A stretch of DNA of 39,982 nucleotides, taken from Mucilaginibacter sp. (lineage in GTDB: Bacteria; Bacteroidota; Bacteroidia; Sphingobacteriales; Sphingobacteriaceae). A program made the translations under genes and the position numbers. The notes under the pieces are model-generated. The model had not been told where the DNA came from. It searched no databases and saw only the letters and a list, made by a program, of their open reading frames with translations. The DNA is taken from contig JANXTT010000047.1 of the NCBI GenBank assembly GCA_025352225.1, positions 1 through 39,982 of the forward strand. Direction: 5' to 3'. This document shows, one piece after another, positions 35,501 to 39,982 of the stretch (position 1 is the first letter of the stretch; each line of letters opens with the position of its first letter).

Positions 35501-38500
35501 ATCCTTTTATCAATAAAACTAACTCAAAAGGTGGTGATCTGTATTTTAACTTAGGAAGTATATCAGAAGATATATTAAAAGATGGGCGCAAGAGTTTGGA
35601 AAATGGTTTGCCTGTTGATGGCGATCTCACTAAAGTTGATGAAACTGTTTGGGGCCGTGTGCCTAAGATACAACCCGTTGTACAATCGTTTGATAATAAT
35701 CCCGATTCGCGTAAGTTGCAGGATGTTGGTTTAGATGGATTAAATAATGCTGATGAGCAGGTGAAATATGCACAAATAGTACAGCAGGTTAAGGCCCAGG
35801 TAAATACACAAGCGGGCAATGATTTTGCTGCTGACCCATCGGGCGATGATTATCAATATTACAGAGGGGGCGTGCTTGATCAAAATCAGGCGGGTATATT
35901 GCAGCGTTACAGCAAGTATAACGGTACAGAAGGCAACTCCAAAACTTCTGCCCAATCACAAGCCGATCTGGGTATCCAAACATCAGCATCTACCTCATTA
36001 CCTGATGGGGAAGATATTAATCATGATAATACGATGAGTGAGGCTGATGAGTATTTTCAATACAAAGTTTCTATCCGCCCTCAGGATCTGCTGGTTGGGC
36101 AAAATTTTATTACAGATAAAATAGTTACGCCTCCGTTGAAATTGCCTAACGGTACTACACAATCGGTAACCTGGTATCAGTTTCGGATACCGATCTATAA
36201 TTATCAATCAAAGGTGGGTAACATACAGGATTTTAAAGCCATACGCTTTATGCGGATGTTCATGACTAATTTTGCTGATACCTCCATACTGCGTTTTGCT
36301 ACCCTGCAATTGGTTAGGGGCGAGTGGCGCAGCTTTAACGCGGAGAATAACCCGGTTAATGTTATTGCCGATCCTTCCATCATAAACCCGCCACTAGATA
36401 ACTCTACTATAGATGTTGGAACCATTAACGTTGAAGAAAACGGTAACCGTACACCAATACCTTACGTTGTACCGCCGGGTATTACCCGCCAGCGTGACTA
36501 TAATAACCTGGCTACCAATACGCAGTTAAATGAGCAGGCATTATTGGTAACCGTTAACCGGCTGCGCGACGGATATTCGAGAGCTACATATAAAACATTT
36601 TATAATGATTTGCGGTCATATAAGCACCTGCAAATGTTTATACATGCTGAGGGGGCGCAACTTAAAGATAATGATGTAACGGCGTTTATCAGGCTGGGTG
36701 TTGATTATCAGGATAGTTATTACGAGGTTGAGGTTCCCTTAAAAATTACACAGCCAGGCACAGCAGACCCTAACGCTATTTGGCCGGATGTAAATAACCT
36801 CGATCTAGATCTGTCGTTATTGACCAAGGCTAAAATTGCACGTAACAATGCTACTTATATTGATCCTAATACAGGCCGGCGCGGGCCATGGCCCATCACT
36901 TTACCGTATCCATACCAAGGCGGCAAGTATAAAATTATTATAAAAGGCCAGCCCGATTTAAGCCGTTTGCGTGCCATTATGCTGGGCGTACGCAACCCGT
37001 TAAAAACAGCCCAAAGCATAAATGATGATGGTTTGGAAAAATCGGCTATTGTATGGTTCAATGAATTGCGTTTAAGTGATTTTGATGAAGGAGGCGGCTG
37101 GGCCGCAACAGCCCGCCTAAATGCCAAACTGGCCGATTTTGCCGATGTAACGGTTTCGGGAAGTAAAACCACAGCTGGTTTTGGCCCGCTTGACCAAAAG
37201 GTGAGTACACGTACTTTAAACAATACCGAAAGCTATGATGTATCAACCAACATGGAACTAGGTAAGTTTTTTCCGGAGAGAACGGGCATGCATATACCGC
37301 TCTATATTGATGTATCGTCGCAGTTAAGCACACCGGAATACGATCCCCGGTCGCCGGATTTGAAATTGAAAGATGAACTTAATGCCGCTACAAAAGCAGG
37401 TAAAGACTCTATAAACCGCCAGACAGAAGATTTAACAACGCGCAGAAGCATTAATTTCACTAACGTACATAAAACCAAAACCAATGCAACTACTCCCGTA
37501 CATATATGGGATGTGGAAAATTTGAGTGCTACGTATGCTTATACTGAATTTAATCATCATGATTTTACAGTAGAGAATGCGCTGCAAAAAACCTATAAAG
37601 TTGCACTGGCCTATAATTATAACAACCAGCCTAAGTATTATTCGCCGTTCCAAAAAATTATTAAGAGTAACCTGCTGGCTATATTCCGCGATTTTAATTA
37701 TAGCCTGCTACCTACGCGTTTAAACTTCAGGATTGATTTTGACCGGCTTTATTCGGAAAATACACTAAGAAATAACGATAACACTTCTATACCATTGCCA
37801 CCACGGGCAGATGGTTCGGACCCGCGTACGTCTTTCAATAAAAACTTTTTGATTACAAGGGTTTATGGCATTGGGTGGAATTTGTCGAAATCATTGCAAC
37901 TGGATATTGATGCTACTAACCTTGGCGTTGTTGATGAACCTGCGGGCCGTATTAATGGTTTAAAACAGGATACCTTATGGAATAACCTAAAACGGCTTGG
38001 GCGTACAACAGATTATGGGCATAACCTAAACCTGAATTATACCGTGCCTTTAAATAAATTGCCCGGGCTGGACTGGACAACATTAATAGCCCGTTACAGT
38101 ACGCGTTTTGAATGGAAAACCGCTCCGGAGTTTGCCCTTACCGATCCTAATTTAAATGTAGGTAACAGTATCCAAAACTCGCGTACTATACAGCTAAACC
38201 CAACGCTAAACTTAATATCGCTTTATAATAAATTTGGTTTTGTACGTAAGGCAAACGACCAAAATAATAAAGATGGCAAACTCGGAAAGTTTTTTATTGG
38301 ATTATTAACCAGTGTAAAGAATGTAAGTGGATCATACACCCGTACAGAAGGAACTTTTTTACCCGGCTATTTACCTAAAACCAATTTTTACGGCGCAGAT
38401 CCTGGGTATAACGCCCCAGGTATAGGTTTTTTATTGGGTAGCCAGAGTGATATACGGGGGAGGGCATTGGCTAACGGATGGATAACAAGAGATACTTTGC

Positions 38501-39639
38501 AAAACCAATTGTATGTAACTACGCTAAACGAGGATTTGCACCTTAAAGGAACTATTGAGCCCATAAAAGACCTGCGAATAGAGCTAACCGCATTTAAAAC
38601 CCGCGATCTGAATTATCAAACTAACTTTAAATATTCAACTTTAAGCAATTCTTTTGATAATTTAAGCCCTTCAACAACCGGCGATTACAGTATCTCATTC
38701 CTTTCTATAGCAACAGCATTTGATAAGCCGAGTGGCATTAATAACACATCGGCCACGTTTCAGCGGTTTTTAGATAACCGGGCAGTAATATCCCAAGGGC
38801 TGGGTAGGGCAAACCGCAATTCGGGCGGGGTTACCGGTGGTTTTGCCGATGGTTATAGTGCAAACTCGCAGGATGTATTGGTTAACGCGTTTCTGGCCGC
38901 ATACGCAGGTAAGGATGCCGGGAGCAGTAAAACAAGCAACTTCCCTAATATACCCATACCTAACTGGCAGATTACCTATAACGGACTGGGGCGTTTGCCA
39001 TTTTTGGCTGACCTGTTCGATTCGTTTGATTTGAGGCATGGATACAGGTCGAGCTATAACGTTAACGGTTTTAATACCATTCAACGCTATCACGAAAGTA
39101 ATGGCAGCGTTGATGTAAGGGATGTCAATAATGATTTTTTACCTTTTTATCAGTTTTCGCAAATTACCATTTTTGAGCAGTTTGTGCCATTGATAGGAGC
39201 AGATATGCGTTTCCATAACAGCATGACGGCTAATTTGGAATTTAGAAAGAGCCGAACCCTGAGCCTGAGCCTTGCCAATAGCCAGTTGGCCCAGCAAAAC
39301 GAAAGCAATACCGTATTTGGGTTTGGTTACCGTACCAATCACTTCAGGTTCCCTTTTGGATTATTGCGCAATGTGGCCTTGAATAATGACATGAATTTTA
39401 AGATGGATTTTTCTATCAACGATGTTAAAACGCTGATATACCGGGCAGATATACGAGCCGCCGAAGTATCATCAGGCGCAAGGAATATCGCCGTAAGGCC
39501 ATCAGTTGATTATATGATTAACAAACGCTTTAACATGCGGTTGTTTTATGATTCCACGGTTACCAAACCGTACACTTCGCAATCGTTTAACACCTCGTTC
39601 GCTAATTTTGGCTTTAGCTTAAAGTTGATGCTGCAGTAG
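32548..39639 (+). CDS. sprA: SprA (Sov), type IX secretion system outer-membrane translocon
   Basis: Giant outer-membrane beta-barrel that forms the conducting pore of the Bacteroidota type IX secretion system, exporting CTD-tagged proteins with PorV and Plug partners. 2363 residues, close to the 2403 of Flavobacterium SprA. Signal peptide about 1-27 (LLSSTLLFA before QQ). Family segments: NVIDIRPQGSAEM near 150-162, GTSYLDDFENSRSIIDIKSA near 820-839, alternating beta-strand repeats throughout, and the final strand FANFGFSLKLMLQ. A loop at about 1154-1167 (GEDINHDNTMSEAD) has a dockerin-like acidic pattern. The start must be TTG at 32548; no ATG lies between the ruvA stop and residue 160 or so. 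Co-transcription with ruvA is likely (27-base gap). Other T9SS genes are outside the window. Confidence 0.96.
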   Translation: MTNIFFRKFAFSFSFFTALLSSTLLFAQQTGTVLKKDSSSAKYPIKVDKSKNNKARSGIFRADPPNLTRTIEYDVTTNRYILIEKVGDLLYRPVQYLTFSQYLELKQRETQKSYWKQLADNYAYASQQPGFIPQIKIRSHTFEQIFGSNVIDIRPQGSAEMVFAVQVNKNENPLFNTIQRTQTNFNFDQHIQMNVVGNIGDKLKISTNYNTDAQFQFENQVKLDYTGKPDEIIQKIEAGTVSMPLNTSLISGSQALFGVKTKLKFGKLDITSIFSQKRSQSQQITISNSSQQAAFKLTPADYEANKHYFLAQYFRDNYNNALKNIPIISSNITITKIEVWTTNRNNSTTDSRDIIGFLDLGENKPYNTSLIQGGGSGLPAGFTGPGFPQQSNNLLQKLPSDARLTNSNGVATYFKATGASDNYSKLTYARKLTDKEFTLHAQLGYISLNYPLNNDEVLSVAYQYNYNGVQYQVGEFSADIKVDPNNPKVLFTKLLKGEILKTNLPNWKLMMKNIYSLGAYGISPNDFKLSITRLDDQSGIEKPIMEEGQNTKGRLWLQLTGLDNLNQQNQKQPDGYFDFLEGVTIDSQNGRIMFPLVEPFGSDLAKQFLPGEQSLTSRYVYQPLYDSTKTIAQQFFPKLNRYAIKGTYTSQSGSDYQLNAINIPQGSVVATSGSYKLLEGTDFTVDYNSGRIRILNQSLLASGQPITINVENNELFGVQQQSLFGSRFDYRANKNLSLGATIMHLSELPITQKISIGDEPISNTIIGFDANYSSSSRLLTRLVDKIPFISTKAPSSVTFSGEFAKFIAGHPKALNFAGANGTSYLDDFENSRSIIDIKSASGWQISGTPQLFPESQLVNDLSYGYNRARLAFYNIDPIFYNRSGSGSPPLANASNELSNHYVRQVFEQEVFPYKQSITGTPLPIPTLDLAYYPNVRGPYNFTTTGLNTDGTLQNPKNRWGGMFRKIDVNDFESLNVEFIEFWVMDPFINKTNSKGGDLYFNLGSISEDILKDGRKSLENGLPVDGDLTKVDETVWGRVPKIQPVVQSFDNNPDSRKLQDVGLDGLNNADEQVKYAQIVQQVKAQVNTQAGNDFAADPSGDDYQYYRGGVLDQNQAGILQRYSKYNGTEGNSKTSAQSQADLGIQTSASTSLPDGEDINHDNTMSEADEYFQYKVSIRPQDLLVGQNFITDKIVTPPLKLPNGTTQSVTWYQFRIPIYNYQSKVGNIQDFKAIRFMRMFMTNFADTSILRFATLQLVRGEWRSFNAENNPVNVIADPSIINPPLDNSTIDVGTINVEENGNRTPIPYVVPPGITRQRDYNNLATNTQLNEQALLVTVNRLRDGYSRATYKTFYNDLRSYKHLQMFIHAEGAQLKDNDVTAFIRLGVDYQDSYYEVEVPLKITQPGTADPNAIWPDVNNLDLDLSLLTKAKIARNNATYIDPNTGRRGPWPITLPYPYQGGKYKIIIKGQPDLSRLRAIMLGVRNPLKTAQSINDDGLEKSAIVWFNELRLSDFDEGGGWAATARLNAKLADFADVTVSGSKTTAGFGPLDQKVSTRTLNNTESYDVSTNMELGKFFPERTGMHIPLYIDVSSQLSTPEYDPRSPDLKLKDELNAATKAGKDSINRQTEDLTTRRSINFTNVHKTKTNATTPVHIWDVENLSATYAYTEFNHHDFTVENALQKTYKVALAYNYNNQPKYYSPFQKIIKSNLLAIFRDFNYSLLPTRLNFRIDFDRLYSENTLRNNDNTSIPLPPRADGSDPRTSFNKNFLITRVYGIGWNLSKSLQLDIDATNLGVVDEPAGRINGLKQDTLWNNLKRLGRTTDYGHNLNLNYTVPLNKLPGLDWTTLIARYSTRFEWKTAPEFALTDPNLNVGNSIQNSRTIQLNPTLNLISLYNKFGFVRKANDQNNKDGKLGKFFIGLLTSVKNVSGSYTRTEGTFLPGYLPKTNFYGADPGYNAPGIGFLLGSQSDIRGRALANGWITRDTLQNQLYVTTLNEDLHLKGTIEPIKDLRIELTAFKTRDLNYQTNFKYSTLSNSFDNLSPSTTGDYSISFLSIATAFDKPSGINNTSATFQRFLDNRAVISQGLGRANRNSGGVTGGFADGYSANSQDVLVNAFLAAYAGKDAGSSKTSNFPNIPIPNWQITYNGLGRLPFLADLFDSFDLRHGYRSSYNVNGFNTIQRYHESNGSVDVRDVNNDFLPFYQFSQITIFEQFVPLIGADMRFHNSMTANLEFRKSRTLSLSLANSQLAQQNESNTVFGFGYRTNHFRFPFGLLRNVALNNDMNFKMDFSINDVKTLIYRADIRAAEVSSGARNIAVRPSVDYMINKRFNMRLFYDSTVTKPYTSQSFNTSFANFGFSLKLMLQ

Positions 39640-39649
39640 GGTAGAGGTT

Positions 39650-39687
39650 AGGGATGAAGAATAACGCTTAAATTATTCTTCATCCCT
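39650..39687. terminator. Bidirectional terminator between sprA and the small membrane-protein gene
   Basis: Perfect 15-bp stem AGGGATGAAGAATAA / TTATTCTTCATCCCT (39650-39664, 39673-39687) with an 8-base loop and a T-tract just beyond (39691-39695). Its right arm includes the stop codon and the last codons of the convergent reverse-strand gene, so it can end both transcripts. Confidence 0.88.
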
Positions 39688-39895
39688 GCTTTTTAGCTGT
39701 GACGATAATTACAATACCCCCAACCAACAACAATCCACCCAGGTAGGGTGGCCAGCTTACTGTTTTTTGCCTGTCGGCGGATATTTGAATTGGTCCGGCA
39801 TCAACAATTTTTTCTTTCCGGGTGTAGGTAAAGCCAGTCCATACCAGCATCAATGCCCCTACAACAATTAATACTAGTCCGATAGTTTTGTTCAT
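39680..39895 (-). CDS. Small two-helix membrane protein, DUF3185-like
   Basis: 71 residues from the ATG at 39895 (MNKTIGLVLIVVGALMLVWT): a membrane segment at about 4-20, a polar middle (about 25-43) and a second segment at about 47-65 (PYLGGLLLVGGIVIIVTAKK). It looks like the DUF3185 type of small membrane protein, role unknown. The frame continues 27 codons upstream to 39976, but MNKTIGL is the natural start and the extension has no signal character of its own. It is convergent with sprA and shares the terminator. Confidence 0.7.
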   Translation of the reverse strand: MNKTIGLVLIVVGALMLVWTGFTYTRKEKIVDAGPIQISADRQKTVSWPPYLGGLLLVGGIVIIVTAKKQG

Positions 39896-39982
39896 AATAG
39901 CTATAAAGAAAAAGAGCGCAAAATGTTTTACCTGCAAGGCTATTGTTTGTAATAAACCCGGTAAAAAGATATTCAAAAAAAC

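Noticed and set aside
35340..35819. 159-codon reverse ORF inside sprA
   Set aside because: Fully antisense to a continuous SprA frame, no recognisable protein features.
39896..39976. 27-codon extension of the small reverse-strand membrane protein
   Set aside because: MNKTIGL start is the natural one for a two-helix protein; the extension adds an unlikely third hydrophobic stretch.
1..39982. CRISPR arrays, tRNA/rRNA genes, insertion sequences, phage or defence genes
   Set aside because: No repeat-spacer pattern, no cloverleaf or rRNA sequence, no transposase or integrase frame seen; almost all space is taken by recognisable housekeeping genes.

Overview
This window looks like an ordinary chromosomal region of a Bacteroidota bacterium, most likely of the Sphingobacteriaceae (Mucilaginibacter/Pedobacter type). 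The reasons are moderately low GC, Bacteroidota-type -7 boxes (TAnnTTTG) before several genes, few Shine-Dalgarno sequences, and Bacteroidota hallmark genes: SprA (the type IX secretion translocon), a DUF4292 lipoprotein, an MG2/TonB-plug surface protein and a malic enzyme fused to a phosphotransacetylase-like domain. The genus is an inference from protein character; no rRNA gene is present. I see no tRNA, CRISPR array, insertion sequence, phage or integration site, and coding density is high.

Layout. 1-3.3 kb: the end of a TPR-like protein gene, secG, a strong terminator, then groES-groEL and another strong terminator. 3.3-7.1 kb: an MscS-type channel convergent with a tightly overlapping reverse-strand operon (4'-phosphopantetheinyl transferase, lipB, SGNH-hydrolase lipoprotein), then dcd. 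7.1-16.4 kb: a large MG2/TonB-plug surface protein, dxs on the reverse strand, then scpA, glyA and a soluble GAF-PAS-PAS hybrid histidine kinase. 16.4-18.3 kb: comF-like and rlmN on the reverse strand. 18.4-26.4 kb: a forward run of amidohydrolase, acylphosphatase, polysaccharide flippase, dut, TPR protein, DUF4292 (LolB-like) lipoprotein, EnvC-like degenerate LytM protein and two tatA-type genes, the later ones overlapping or nearly abutting. 26.5-39.6 kb: gatA, an MltD-like lytic transglycosylase, maeB, ruvA and the 7.1-kb sprA. A small membrane-protein gene on the reverse strand closes the window behind a bidirectional terminator.

How the genes work together. The main theme is envelope building and protein export: SecG, two TatA-like proteins, SprA, a flippase, a LolB-like lipoprotein, an EnvC-like amidase regulator and a lytic transglycosylase. 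Housekeeping metabolism fills the rest (lipoylation, pyrimidine nucleotide pool, isoprenoid entry, one-carbon units, malate to pyruvate, Gln-tRNA amidation, chromosome condensation, Holliday junction processing). I found no clearly new defence or mobile system. The observations most worth follow-up are the flippase-to-TatA envelope operon with its LolB-like member, near-leaderless promoters for the mscS-like gene and rlmN, the orphan tandem TatA pair, the TTG-started sprA placed in frame behind ruvA, and the coupled PPTase-LipB operon.
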